Shown here in pieces: positions 51,997-61,383 of a stretch of 64,000 nucleotides of DNA. This DNA is from Nocardia colli (GTDB lineage Bacteria > Actinomycetota > Actinomycetes > Mycobacteriales > Mycobacteriaceae), in the NCBI RefSeq assembly GCF_008704205.1, contig NZ_VXLC01000008.1:310001-374000 (forward strand). The letters run 5' to 3'. The notes under the pieces were generated by a model that searched no databases, was not told where the DNA came from, and saw only the letters and a list, made by a program, of their open reading frames with translations. How positions within the stretch are numbered: the stretch's first letter is position 1; the number at the start of each line of letters is the position of its first letter. A program made the position numbers and the translations under genes.

Positions 51997-52734
51997 TCAC
52001 CGTGGCGACGCAATGATTCCAGCCTGATTCCCGCGACGATTTCGGCGTGCATCACCAGAGAGTACCCAGCCGGCGAGCAGTCCACCCGCCGCCCCGAAAA
52101 GATGGCCCTGCCAAGAGATTCCAGCTTGCCCGGGTAATACACCCCACAATACAGAGCCGTAAAGGGCCAGGACCACGAGTCCTAGGATGATCTGACCGAG
52201 GTTGCGGGCGAACCAGCCGCGCGAGATCAGGAAGGTCAGCCAGCCGAAGACCAGGACCGATGCGCCGAGGTGCACGCTGCCGGAGCCGCCGGTCAGCCAG
52301 GTGCCGATACCGGCCACGATCCAGATGATCGCGGTGGCGGCCAGGCCGCGGCCGATGCCGGCGAGCAGCGCGAGGAAGCCGAGGACCAGGACCGGAACGG
52401 TGTTGCCGATCAGATGCGGCCAGCCGTGGTGCAGGAGCGGGGCGAACAGGATGCCCCAGAGTCCGTCGGCCGAACGGGGATGGATGCCCGCGTTGTCGAG
52501 TTGGTTGTCGTCGAGGGTGTCGACGCCCTCGATGCCGTAGAGCAACACCACGAAACCCGCGATGAGCACGCCCGCGCGCAACCACAATTGCCGGACGACG
52601 GCGAAATTGTCCGATTTCGCCGGAGCATTCGCCGTTGTCCGCGGCGCCGACGCACCCGGATTCCCCACCTGGGCCCGGATCGCCGCGATCCGATCGGGGT
52701 CGAATGACGAACCGATTCCCGAACCGCCGGTCAT
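51997..52734 (-). CDS. Rhomboid-family intramembrane protease
   Basis: A 245-residue membrane protein with six helices: HHGWPHLIGNTVPVLVLG, catalytic Ser context HLGASVLVFGWL and catalytic His in WQGHLFGAAGGLLAGW. Matches Rv1337. In M. tuberculosis murI follows; here the metallo-phosphodiesterase follows directly after 69 bases. Confidence 0.9.
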   Translation of the reverse strand: MTGGSGIGSSFDPDRIAAIRAQVGNPGASAPRTTANAPAKSDNFAVVRQLWLRAGVLIAGFVVLLYGIEGVDTLDDNQLDNAGIHPRSADGLWGILFAPLLHHGWPHLIGNTVPVLVLGFLALLAGIGRGLAATAIIWIVAGIGTWLTGGSGSVHLGASVLVFGWLTFLISRGWFARNLGQIILGLVVLALYGSVLWGVLPGQAGISWQGHLFGAAGGLLAGWVLSGDARRNRRGNQAGIIASPR

Positions 52735-52823
52735 CGCAACCTCCTCGTCGAGCCGGCGGACGACTCAGGTGCGAGCCGTCATCCCGCTATTTTCGAGGGT
52801 ACCGGCGTGACCGCCGTCGAGCG

Positions 52824-53786
52824 CTATGCCCAGAGCTGGCCGTCGAGCCGTTCCTCGGCCTCTTCCAGCGTGCCGTCGTACGCGCCGGTCGACAGGTACT
52901 TCCAGCCGCCGTCGGCGACCACGAACGCGATGTCGGCGCGCTTGCCCGCCTTCGCCACCTTGCGCGCGACGCCGAGCGCCGCGTGCAGGATCGCGCCGGT
53001 CGAGATGCCCGCGAAGATGCCCTCCTCGGACACCAGCTCGCGGGTGCGCTTGACCGCGTCGAACGGGCCGACGGAGAAGCGGGTGGTCAGCACCGACTCG
53101 TCGTACAACTCGGGGATGAAGCCCTCATCGATGTTGCGCAGCCCGTAGACCAGCTCGCCGTAGCGCGGCTCGGCCGCCACGATCTCGATGCTCGGCACCT
53201 TCTCACGCAGGAAACGCCCGGTGCCCATGAGCGTGCCGGTGGTGCCGAGACCCGCGACGAAATGGGTGATCTCCGGCAGATCGGCCAGGATCTCCGGGCC
53301 GGTGGTCTCGTAATGCGCCAGCGCGTTCGCGGGATTGCCGTACTGGTACAGCATCACCCAGTCCGGGTTCTCCGCGGCGATCTGCTTCGCCAGCGCCACC
53401 GCCTGATTGGACCCGCCGGCGGCCGGCGAATCGATGATCTGCGCGCCGAACATGGTGAGCAGCTGCCGCCGCTCCACCGAGGTGTTCTCCGGCATCACGC
53501 AGACCAGCCGGTAGCCCTTGAGCTTGGCGGCCATGGCGAGTGAGATGCCGGTGTTGCCGCTGGTCGGTTCCAGGATCGTGCAGCCGGGCGTCAGCAGTCC
53601 GTCGGCCTCGGCCTGTTCGATCATGCGCAGCGCCGGGCGGTCCTTGATCGAACCGGTCGGGTTGCGGTCCTCCAGCTTGGCCCACAGCCGCACGTGGTTC
53701 TCGCCGTCCCACTGCGGGGACAGCGTGCGCAGGCCGACCAGCGGGGTGTCGCCGAGGGTCGCGATCAGCGATTCGTAACGCGCCAC
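52824..53786 (-). CDS. cysM: Cysteine synthase CysM (CysO-dependent)
   Basis: A 320-residue PLP enzyme: Lys48 in NPTGSIKDRPAL binds PLP and TSGNTGIS the substrate. Together with cysO and mec it forms the thiocarboxylate route to cysteine, which resists oxidation. GTG 53786 is chosen by family length; the open frame goes on upstream. Confidence 0.95.
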   Translation of the reverse strand: MARYESLIATLGDTPLVGLRTLSPQWDGENHVRLWAKLEDRNPTGSIKDRPALRMIEQAEADGLLTPGCTILEPTSGNTGISLAMAAKLKGYRLVCVMPENTSVERRQLLTMFGAQIIDSPAAGGSNQAVALAKQIAAENPDWVMLYQYGNPANALAHYETTGPEILADLPEITHFVAGLGTTGTLMGTGRFLREKVPSIEIVAAEPRYGELVYGLRNIDEGFIPELYDESVLTTRFSVGPFDAVKRTRELVSEEGIFAGISTGAILHAALGVARKVAKAGKRADIAFVVADGGWKYLSTGAYDGTLEEAEERLDGQLWA

Positions 53787-53793
53787 CGGTCGC

Positions 53794-54066
53794 TCAGCCG
53801 CCGGCGACGGCGGGCAGGATGGTGACGCTCGCGTCGGCGGGGACCTCGGCCTCGAGGCCGCCGGAGAAACGCACGTCCTCATCGTCGACGTAGATGTTGA
53901 CGTAGCGGTTCAGCTTGCCGTCCTTGAGCAGCCGCTCGGCCAGGCCGGGGTGGTTCGCGTCGAGGTCGGTGATCAGCGCGCTGAGCGTGGCGCCCTGCGC
54001 CTGCACGCGCTTCTCCCCTCCGGTGAGGCCACGCATGATGGTCGGGATGGACACGGTTACCGGCAT
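53794..54066 (-). CDS. cysO: Sulfur carrier protein CysO
   Basis: A 90-residue MoaD/ThiS-like beta-grasp carrier ending with the required Gly-Gly (ILPAVAGG), on which a thiocarboxylate is formed. Seven bases from cysM. Confidence 0.96.
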   Translation of the reverse strand: MPVTVSIPTIMRGLTGGEKRVQAQGATLSALITDLDANHPGLAERLLKDGKLNRYVNIYVDDEDVRFSGGLEAEVPADASVTILPAVAGG

Positions 54067-54099
54067 GAGAACTCCTCGGTTTCACGAACAAGCATCGGT

Positions 54100-54522
54100 T
54101 CAGGCGGTTTCGTACGCGTCGACGATCTGCACCGGTTCCTCGGTGACCTCGCCGTCGACGATCCGGTAGCTGCGCAGCTCGTGCTGCTCGGGGTCGCGGG
54201 TGGAGATCAGCACATAATGCGCGAACGGCTCGGACGCGTAGGACACGTCGGTGCGGCTCGGGTACGCCTCGGTGGCGGTGTGCGAGTGGTAGATCACCAC
54301 CGGGGTCTCGTCCGCGTCGTCCATCGCGCGCCAGACTTTGAGCTGTTCCCCGGAATCGAAGCGGTAAAAGGTGGGCGAGCGCTCGGCGTTGACCATGGCG
54401 ATGAAGCGCTCCGGCCGATCCGAATCCTCCGGTCCGGCGATGACGCCGCACGCCTCGTCGGGGTGATCGGCGCGCGCGTGCGCCACCATTGCCTCCACGA
54501 GGTCGGCCCTGATCACCAGCAC
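54100..54522 (-). CDS. mec: JAMM metallopeptidase Mec
   Basis: A 140-residue JAB1/MPN domain: the acidic DEACGV and zinc motif HSHTATEAYPSRTD. It cuts cysteine from the CysO-Cys adduct. GTG start at 54522, 33 bases upstream of cysO. Confidence 0.94.
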   Translation of the reverse strand: MLVIRADLVEAMVAHARADHPDEACGVIAGPEDSDRPERFIAMVNAERSPTFYRFDSGEQLKVWRAMDDADETPVVIYHSHTATEAYPSRTDVSYASEPFAHYVLISTRDPEQHELRSYRIVDGEVTEEPVQIVDAYETA

Positions 54523-54622
54523 GAGTCAAACCTTTCCGCAGTGCCGACCTGTCGCTGTCGACAACGAGCCAGAATATTCGGCTATTCCCCGAGTGCTTCG
54601 GCTGGTCCCGGATTCTCCGCGG

Positions 54623-55687
54623 CTAGCGGGGAAATAGCGCGCTGTACGCAGGGACTTCCCCGACCGACACGGCGGACAGGATCGCGTCCACGATCGCGCG
54701 TTCCACGCAGAGCGCGGCGGCGGTGCCGAGCAGATCGACCATCAGGATGTCCGGCGGGAGCGCGGGCGGCAGCTCGAAGGTCGCGGCCGGCGGCTGCCAG
54801 GTGCCGGTCGACAGGGCGAAGAACGCGTCACCGTCGAACGGTCCGTGCGCCGGGCGGATCGCGCGGGCGAGTCCGTCGTGGGCGGTCATGGCCAGCCGCT
54901 GACAGCCGATCGGGTCCAGCGGCGCGTCCGTGGCCACCACGCCGATGGTCGTGTTGAGCCGCATGCTTTTCGCGGGCAACGCGTTCGCCTGCGCGAGTTG
55001 TTCGGCGGTCGGCGGCCGCAGGCCGAAGTGCTCCGGGCCGTCGGTGCCGACGCCCCACGGCAGCCCGGTGCGCGGGTCGAAGACCGAGCCCGCCGCGTTC
55101 GCCACGACCAATGCGGACACCGTGGCACCGGCCGCGAGCCCGTCGCCGAGCACCACGCTCGCGGTGCCGACGCCGCCCTTGATCGAACCGGCGCGCGCAC
55201 CCACGCCGCCGCCGACCACCCCGCGCTCGAAGTCGAGCGACGCGGCGGCCGCGGCCTGGTAACCGAACTCGGCGGTGGGCCGAATGTCCCACGCGCCCAA
55301 CGGAAGGTCGTAGACCACCGCGCCCGGCACGATCGGCACCACCCGGCTCGGGTCGGTCGGGTCCATCGGGATGCCCTCGTGGTGTTCCTCGAGCCAGCGC
55401 ATCACCCCGTCGGCCGCCGCAAGGCCGTAGGCGCTGCCGCCGGTGAGCACGATCGCGTTGGCCCGGCGCATGGTGCGGGCCAGATCCAGCACGTCGGTTT
55501 CCCTGGTACCCGGCCCGCCGCCGCGCACGTCGACCGCGGCGGTCGCGCCGCCCGGGGCGTAGACCACGGTGGTCCCGGTCGCCGCGCCGGAGCCGAGCGT
55601 CGCGTCCGGGTCCAGCGCGGTGTGATGACCGACCAACAGACCGGATACATCGGTGAGCGAATTACGTTGCCCGGCTTGCACCTTCAC
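54623..55687 (-). CDS. P1 family peptidase (DmpA/NylC-like, Rv1333-like)
   Basis: A 354-residue N-terminal-nucleophile hydrolase with self-cleavage region LNTTIGVVATDAPL (nucleophile Thr) and the conserved GGSAYGLAAADGVMRWLEE and GVGARAGSIKGGVGTASV. It matches Rv1333 in position. Likely an aminopeptidase or amidase. Confidence 0.9.
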   Translation of the reverse strand: MKVQAGQRNSLTDVSGLLVGHHTALDPDATLGSGAATGTTVVYAPGGATAAVDVRGGGPGTRETDVLDLARTMRRANAIVLTGGSAYGLAAADGVMRWLEEHHEGIPMDPTDPSRVVPIVPGAVVYDLPLGAWDIRPTAEFGYQAAAAASLDFERGVVGGGVGARAGSIKGGVGTASVVLGDGLAAGATVSALVVANAAGSVFDPRTGLPWGVGTDGPEHFGLRPPTAEQLAQANALPAKSMRLNTTIGVVATDAPLDPIGCQRLAMTAHDGLARAIRPAHGPFDGDAFFALSTGTWQPPAATFELPPALPPDILMVDLLGTAAALCVERAIVDAILSAVSVGEVPAYSALFPR

Positions 55688-55763
55688 ACTTGCTCCTGAC
55701 GGTCGGTCGCGACAATAGTCGATCTACGCGCATTCAGGTTCTGTTCTACCCCGGTTCGCGGGG

Positions 55764-56333
55764 TCAGGGGGCCAGAGCTTGCAGCAACGAGTCCTGCATC
55801 CAGGTGAGCCAGTGATAAACGTCCAGGTGCGGCGCCCGCGGGTCGTCCGGGCCGAGATGATCGGGAGTGTCGGCGTCGATGCCGAGCACCGTGCCCAGGG
55901 CCAGCCGCACGTCGGTGAGCGCGGTCAACCAGGCGTCGGCCTGCTCGGGGGTGAGCACGATCTTGCCGCCGGAGGTCGGCACGGTGTCCAGGATGACGCT
56001 GCCCGCGGCCAGCTTCACGTCGATGATCTCCGGCTCGTGCAGCCCGCGCAGCGCGCTGTTCAGGTCGGCGCGGTCGGCGTCGGGGGAACCGGGTTCGCTG
56101 CGATGGAAGTCCGGCAGCAGCCGGCGCAGCCGCGGATCCTCGGGCGCGACGCTGTTTCCGGTGCGTAATCCGGTCAGCGCGGCCAGGTCGTCTTCGGGCG
56201 CCGCCTCGGCGCGTTCGGTGAGCAATCCGGAGACGGCACCGACCAGCGAGCGCAGCACGTTGGCCTCACGTGCGTCCATCTCGGATCGCAGTTTGAGACC
56301 GCTCAGCGAGTTCTTCCTGCTCCACTTCCGCAC
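55764..56333 (-). CDS. DUF2017 family protein (Rv1332-like)
   Basis: A 189-residue, mainly helical protein of the DUF2017 family, located downstream of clpS as in mycobacteria: EANVLRSLVGAVSGLLTER and YHWLTWMQDSLLQAL. GTG 56333. Function unknown; the conserved linkage suggests proteolysis. Confidence 0.85.
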   Translation of the reverse strand: MRKWSRKNSLSGLKLRSEMDAREANVLRSLVGAVSGLLTERAEAAPEDDLAALTGLRTGNSVAPEDPRLRRLLPDFHRSEPGSPDADRADLNSALRGLHEPEIIDVKLAAGSVILDTVPTSGGKIVLTPEQADAWLTALTDVRLALGTVLGIDADTPDHLGPDDPRAPHLDVYHWLTWMQDSLLQALAP

Positions 56334-56355
56334 GGCGTCAGGGTAGTCGTCCTGG

Positions 56356-56706
56356 TCAGTCGTCCCGCTGCATGGTCGCCCAGAGTCCCGCCGCGTGCAG
56401 CCGCTGGACGTCATGTTCCATCTTGTCCCGCGAGCCGGACGAGACCACCGCCTTGCCCTCGTTGTGCACGCAGAGCATCAGCTCGTTCGCCTTCGCTTTG
56501 CTGTAGCCGAACAGCTTCTGGAAGATGTATGCGACGTAGTGCATGAGATTGACCGGGTCGTCCCAGACCACAGTGACCCACGGGCGGTCTTCCGCCTCCA
56601 AGATCTCGGTGTATTCGACCGCCTCGGGGGTCGCCTGTGCCGCTGACAGTGTCGCGTCCACGGCGTCCACCACGACGCCACCTCGGACTGTGTTGCACAA
56701 GGCCAT
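56356..56706 (-). CDS. clpS: ClpS adaptor protein
   Basis: A 116-residue ClpS: WVTVVWDDPVNLMHYVAYIFQKLFGYSKAKANELM and HNEGKAVVSSG. It delivers N-degron substrates to ClpAP/ClpCP. ATG 56706, 22 bases before the DUF2017 gene. Confidence 0.95.
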   Translation of the reverse strand: MALCNTVRGGVVVDAVDATLSAAQATPEAVEYTEILEAEDRPWVTVVWDDPVNLMHYVAYIFQKLFGYSKAKANELMLCVHNEGKAVVSSGSRDKMEHDVQRLHAAGLWATMQRDD

Positions 56707-56868
56707 GACGTCAAGGGTACGACTCGACTCCGATTGAGCAACACCCCACTGAGCGCTGTTTCGAGCATTTCCCGACTCGCTGGCCGGGCACCCGCCTATC
56801 ATGCGCGCCTCGCATATTCACCGGCTCGAGCGAGCTGAAAGCCGACCGCCCTGTCTACAGTTGGCAGC

Positions 56869-58182
56869 GTGGACATCCGCGACGGCGTCACCAGCACCGC
56901 ACTGCTGACGGACCAGTACGAACTGACCATGCTGGCCGCCGCGCTGGCCGACGAATCCGCGCATCGCCGATGCACCTTCGAGGTGTTCGCCCGCCGCCTG
57001 CCGCACGGCCGCCGCTACGGCGTGGTCGCGGGCACCGGGCGGCTGCTGGACGCACTGGAGCGATTCCAGTTCGGCGAGGCGGAACTGGAAGTAATCGCCC
57101 ACTTCCTGCCCGCGCAGACGGTGGATTGGCTGCGCGCGTACCGGTTCACCGGTGACATCGACGGCTATGCCGAGGGCGAGTTGTACTTCCCCGGCTCCCC
57201 CATTCTTTCGGTGCGCGGCAGCTTCGCCGAGTGCGTCGTGCTGGAGACGCTGGCGCTGTCGATCCTCAATCACGACAGTGCGATCGCCTCGGCCGCCGCG
57301 CGGATGGTCAGCGCGTCGGGCGGGCGGCGGATGATCGAGATGGGGTCGCGGCGCACGCATGAACTGGCCGCGCCGGACAGTTCGCGGGCCGCTTATCTGG
57401 CGGGCTTCGACGCGACCTCGAATCTGGAGGCGGTGCGTCGCTACGGCGTGCCCGGCGCGGGTACCAGTGCGCACGCGTTCACGCTGCTGCACAGCGGTTC
57501 CGACGGGGAGCACGAGGCGGCGGCGTTCCGCAGTCAGGTCGCGGCGCTCGGCATCGGCACCACATTGCTGGTGGACACCTACGACATCACCCGCGGCGTG
57601 GCCACGGCGATCGAGGTGGCCGGGCCGGAACTCGGTGGGGTGCGCATCGATTCCGGTGATCTCGGCGTGCTGGCCAGGCAGGTGCGCGATCAGCTGGACG
57701 GGCTCGGCGCGACCAAGACGCGCATCGTGGTGTCCGGTGATCTCGACGAATACGCCATCGCCGCGCTGCGGGCCGAACCGGTCGATGTATACGGCGTCGG
57801 CACCTCGCTGGTGACCGGGTCGGGCGCGCCGACCGCGGGCATGGTCTACAAGCTGGTCGAGGTCGAGGGCGTGCCGGTGGCCAAGCGCAGCAGTCACAAG
57901 GAGTCGCGCGGCGGGACGAAGAAGGCGATCCGGTTGTCCCGGCAGACCGGCACGATCGTCGAGGAGATCGTCTACCAGGCGGCCGGGCCGGCGCCCGCGG
58001 TGAACGGGTTCGAGGCGCGGGAACTGCTGGTTCCGCTGGTGCGCGGCGGCAAACTCGTCGACGATCTGCCGACGCTGTCGGACAGCCGCGACCATGTGGC
58101 GAGCGGGCTGATCAGCCTGCCGTGGGAGGGACTGAAGCTGTCGGCCGGCGAACCGGCCGTGCCCACCACCTTCGTGAGCTGA
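56869..58182 (+). CDS. pncB: Nicotinate phosphoribosyltransferase
   Basis: A 437-residue NAPRTase of the Preiss-Handler NAD salvage path: LLTDQYELTMLAAAL, GRRMIEMGSRRTHE, VRIDSGDLGVLA and the C-terminal GGTKKAIRLSR. GTG start at 56869, divergent from clpS. With pncA 370 bases downstream it makes NaMN from nicotinamide. Confidence 0.95.
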   Translation: MDIRDGVTSTALLTDQYELTMLAAALADESAHRRCTFEVFARRLPHGRRYGVVAGTGRLLDALERFQFGEAELEVIAHFLPAQTVDWLRAYRFTGDIDGYAEGELYFPGSPILSVRGSFAECVVLETLALSILNHDSAIASAAARMVSASGGRRMIEMGSRRTHELAAPDSSRAAYLAGFDATSNLEAVRRYGVPGAGTSAHAFTLLHSGSDGEHEAAAFRSQVAALGIGTTLLVDTYDITRGVATAIEVAGPELGGVRIDSGDLGVLARQVRDQLDGLGATKTRIVVSGDLDEYAIAALRAEPVDVYGVGTSLVTGSGAPTAGMVYKLVEVEGVPVAKRSSHKESRGGTKKAIRLSRQTGTIVEEIVYQAAGPAPAVNGFEARELLVPLVRGGKLVDDLPTLSDSRDHVASGLISLPWEGLKLSAGEPAVPTTFVS

Positions 58183-58186
58183 CCGC

Positions 58187-58372
58187 TCAGCGCCGGGCCA
58201 GCCGGAGCAGCAACAGCAGGCCGGCCGCGAACAGCATCGCGAACAAGACGCCGCTGGCGGCGAAGCGGACCCAGTCGGCCTCGCTTTCCGGTCGGTTGCC
58301 GAGCAGGACCGTGGTCGCGAGGTAGGCGATGGTGCAGATGAGGACGCTGGTCGCGAGTCTGGTGCGGGTCAT
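58187..58372 (-). CDS. Small two-helix membrane protein
   Basis: A 61-residue protein with two hydrophobic helices (VLICTIAYLATTVLL; AASGVLFAMLFAAGLLLLLRL) and a basic end. It is convergent with pncB. No family recognised; real coding is likely but not certain. Confidence 0.55.
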   Translation of the reverse strand: MTRTRLATSVLICTIAYLATTVLLGNRPESEADWVRFAASGVLFAMLFAAGLLLLLRLARR

Positions 58373-58552
58373 GGATGCTCCGTGCGGTGAGTCGAGGGGA
58401 TGCCCGGGAAAACAGGGGCACCAAGTAATCAGCGGACGGGTTCGCGATGTTTACAGGGCGGGCCGGGGTTTACGGCAAGCCCCCTGTTTCGTGACCCGCG
58501 GCGAACGGCACAATGCACCACAGGTATTCAGTTCACACCGCGGGAGGTCATG

Positions 58553-59119
58553 ATGACCCGAGCCCTGATCGTCGTCGACGTGCAGAACGATTTCTGCGAG
58601 GGCGGGTCGCTCGCCGTCGCGGGCGGCGCCGCGGTCGCGTCCCGGATCAGCGAGCACATCGCGGCGTCGGACTACGCCGCGATCGTCGCGACGCGTGACT
58701 ATCACATCGATCCCGGTGAGCACTTCTCCACGCATCCCGATTACGTCGACTCGTGGCCGCCGCACTGCCACGTCGGGACGCCGGGCGCGGAATTCCATCC
58801 GAACCTGGACACCGCGCCCGTGCAGGAAATCTTCTCCAAGGGCGCGTATTCCGCCGCCTACTCCGGTTTCGAGGGCGCGGCCGAGGACGGCGCCACGCTG
58901 GCCGACTGGCTGCGCGAGCACGGCATCGACGCGGTCGATGTCGTCGGCATCGCCACCGACCACTGTGTCCGCGCGACCGCGCTGGACGCCCGGATCGAGG
59001 GCTTCGACACTCGCGTCCTGCTCGACCTGACCGCCGGGGTCGGCGGCGACACCACCGAGGCCGCGCTGGCTCGTATGCGCGCCGCGGGCGTCGACCTCGA
59101 AGGAAGCGTTTCCGGGTAA
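58553..59119 (+). CDS. pncA: Nicotinamidase/pyrazinamidase
   Basis: A 188-residue enzyme with catalytic triad Asp9 (IVVDVQNDF), Lys96 (FSKGAYS) and Cys138 (TDHCVRA), plus metal ligands Asp49, His51, His58 and His71. It converts nicotinamide to nicotinate for PncB, and activates pyrazinamide. ATG 58553 follows GGGAGG. Confidence 0.95.
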   Translation: MTRALIVVDVQNDFCEGGSLAVAGGAAVASRISEHIAASDYAAIVATRDYHIDPGEHFSTHPDYVDSWPPHCHVGTPGAEFHPNLDTAPVQEIFSKGAYSAAYSGFEGAAEDGATLADWLREHGIDAVDVVGIATDHCVRATALDARIEGFDTRVLLDLTAGVGGDTTEAALARMRAAGVDLEGSVSG

Positions 59120-59163
59120 CCACGCCCGGCATCGGTGTCGGTGCCGGGCAGTAGGCTGCTCGG

Positions 59164-61206
59164 GTGCCCGAACTCCCCGCCGTCCCCGAACTTTTGGCCA
59201 CTGCCGTGCAGGCGCTCGGCGGGAAAGAGCGCGTCGGGCAGGTGACGATGGCGACCGCGGTGGACCACGCGATCGACACCAAGGAGCACCTAGCCGTGCA
59301 GGCCGGCACCGGCACCGGCAAGTCGCTGGCCTACCTGGTGCCGAGCCTGCGGCACGCGGTGCGCACCGGGCGCACGGTGGTGGTGTCGACCGCGACGATC
59401 GCACTGCAACGTCAGCTCGTCGACCGGGATCTGCCGCGTCTGTCCGAGGCATTGAGCAAGCCGCTCGGTCGCACGGCGAAGTTCGCGATCCTCAAGGGGC
59501 GCAACAACTATCTGTGCCTGAACAAGATCAACAGCGTGATTCCGGAGGAGCCGGAGGCTGAGCTGTTCGACGCGTTCGCCATCTCCCGGCTCGGCCGCGA
59601 GGTGCAGCGGCTCAACGAGTGGGTCTCCGACACCGAGACCGGCGACCGGGACGAGCTCGTGCCCGGCGTCACCGACCGCGCCTGGAAGCAGGTCAGCGTG
59701 TCCTCGCGCGAGTGCCTCGGCAAATCGCGCTGTCCGTTCGGTCAGGACTGCTTCGCGGAGAAGGCGCGCGCCGAATCCGCGCAGGCCGACGTGGTGGTGA
59801 CCAACCACGCGCTGCTGGCCATCGACGCGATCAGCGGCATCCAGGTGCTGCCCGAACACGACGTGGTGGTCATCGACGAGGCGCACGAACTGGTCGACCG
59901 GGTCACCGGCGTGGCCACCGCCGACCTGGCCTCGTCCGCGATCAGCGCGGCCGCGCGCCGCTGCACCAAGCTCATCGACGAAAAAGAGGTGGACCGGCTC
60001 GAGGGCGCGGCCGAGGCGTGGCACGACGTTCTGGACGAGCTGCCCGCCGCCCGCTGGGAACGCCTGCCCGACGGAGTCGCCCCGGTCCTGGCCCTGGTCC
60101 GCGACGCCGCGTGGAACGCCCGCACCGCGCTCGCGCCGCAGGGCGGCACCACCCAGCAGGGTGATGTCGAGACCGCCGCCGCGCGCACCCAGGCGCTGGC
60201 CGCGATCGACGAGATCCACGACAGCGCGGTGCGCGCGCTCACCGCGTTCGACGAACCGGACCCGGCCAAACGGCACGACGTCATCTGGTTGTCCGCCGAG
60301 GAGATGCGCGGCGTGGCCCGGCGCTCGCTGCGAATGGCGCCGCTGTCGGTGGGCGGGTTGTTGCGCAGCAGGCTGTTCGGCACCGCGACCGTGGTGCTCA
60401 CCTCGGCGACGCTGCAAATCGGCGGCACGTTCGACGGGCTCGCGGTCACCTGGGGCCTGCCCGCGCAGTCGTCGAACCAGTCCGATCCCGGCCTGGCCAA
60501 CGGCGCCGAGGCGCCCGCCGACGCCGACAAGGTGCGGTGGAGTTCGCTCGATGTCGGGTCGCCGTTCGACCACGCCAAATCCGGCATCCTCTATGTCGCC
60601 AAGCACCTGCCCCCGCCGGGCCGCGACGGCCTCGCGCCCGCCTATCTGGACGAGATCGAGCGGCTCATCAAGGCCGCCGGCGGGCGCACGCTCGGGCTGT
60701 TCTCCTCGATGCGCGCGGCCAAGGCGGCCACCGAGGCGTTGCGCGAACGGCTGGACACGCCCGTGCTGTGCCAGGGCGACGATTCGACCGGCGCGCTGGT
60801 CCGCAAGTTCGCCGACGATCCGGAGACCTCGCTGTTCGGCACGCTGTCGCTGTGGCAGGGCGTGGACGTGCCCGGCCCGTCGCTGAGCCTGGTGATCCTG
60901 GACCGGATTCCGTTCCCCCGCCCCGACGATCCGCTGCTCACCGCGCGCCAGCGCGCGGTGGAGTCGCGCGGCGGCAACGGGTTCATGGCGATCGCGGCCA
61001 ATCACGCGGCGTTGCTGCTCGCCCAGGGCACCGGCCGGTTGCTGCGCAGCGTCGACGACCGCGGCGTGGTCGCCATCCTCGACTCCCGGCTGGCCACCGC
61101 CCGCTACGGCGGATACCTGCGCGCCTCGCTGCCGCCGTACTGGGAGACCTCCAACCCCGAGGTCGTCGTGAAAGCACTGAAACGACTCACCGAAAACGCG
61201 GTGTGA
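59164..61206 (+). CDS. dinG: DinG-type iron-sulfur ATP-dependent DNA helicase
   Basis: A 680-residue helicase: Walker A AGTGTGKS, iron-sulfur cysteines at about 118, 184, 190 and 196, DEAH at 238-241 and C-terminal motif GTGRLLRS. It matches Rv1329c. GTG start at 59164. Probably acts on R-loops and G-quadruplexes. Confidence 0.94.
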   Translation: MPELPAVPELLATAVQALGGKERVGQVTMATAVDHAIDTKEHLAVQAGTGTGKSLAYLVPSLRHAVRTGRTVVVSTATIALQRQLVDRDLPRLSEALSKPLGRTAKFAILKGRNNYLCLNKINSVIPEEPEAELFDAFAISRLGREVQRLNEWVSDTETGDRDELVPGVTDRAWKQVSVSSRECLGKSRCPFGQDCFAEKARAESAQADVVVTNHALLAIDAISGIQVLPEHDVVVIDEAHELVDRVTGVATADLASSAISAAARRCTKLIDEKEVDRLEGAAEAWHDVLDELPAARWERLPDGVAPVLALVRDAAWNARTALAPQGGTTQQGDVETAAARTQALAAIDEIHDSAVRALTAFDEPDPAKRHDVIWLSAEEMRGVARRSLRMAPLSVGGLLRSRLFGTATVVLTSATLQIGGTFDGLAVTWGLPAQSSNQSDPGLANGAEAPADADKVRWSSLDVGSPFDHAKSGILYVAKHLPPPGRDGLAPAYLDEIERLIKAAGGRTLGLFSSMRAAKAATEALRERLDTPVLCQGDDSTGALVRKFADDPETSLFGTLSLWQGVDVPGPSLSLVILDRIPFPRPDDPLLTARQRAVESRGGNGFMAIAANHAALLLAQGTGRLLRSVDDRGVVAILDSRLATARYGGYLRASLPPYWETSNPEVVVKALKRLTENAV

Positions 61207-61262
61207 AACAGCGCACATTGGCGCGCATATGCTTCCGGACAGAAGTAAATTAAGGGTGGTAC

Positions 61263-61335
61263 TTCGGTGAACCCCAATTCCCACACCGAATGTATCGGCG
61301 GTCCCCGCGCCAAGCCCTGCACGCGGCGCGGGGAC
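61263..61335 (+). terminator. Paired hairpins after dinG
   Basis: TTCGGTG (61263-61269) pairs with CACCGAA (61284-61290), and GTCCCCGCGCC (61301-61311) pairs with GGCGCGGGGAC (61325-61335). The second may end dinG transcription. The GGGTGGTAC just upstream recalls a T-box core, but the rest is missing. Confidence 0.45.
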
Positions 61336-61383
61336 ACCACAAATTCCTCCGCGCGCCCGGTCCGCGCATGAGACCGTTTCCAG

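Noticed and set aside
61247..61335. T-box riboswitch
   Set aside because: GGGTGGTAC followed by hairpins resembles part of the T-box core, but no stem I or specifier loop is seen and the gene downstream is not an amino-acid gene.
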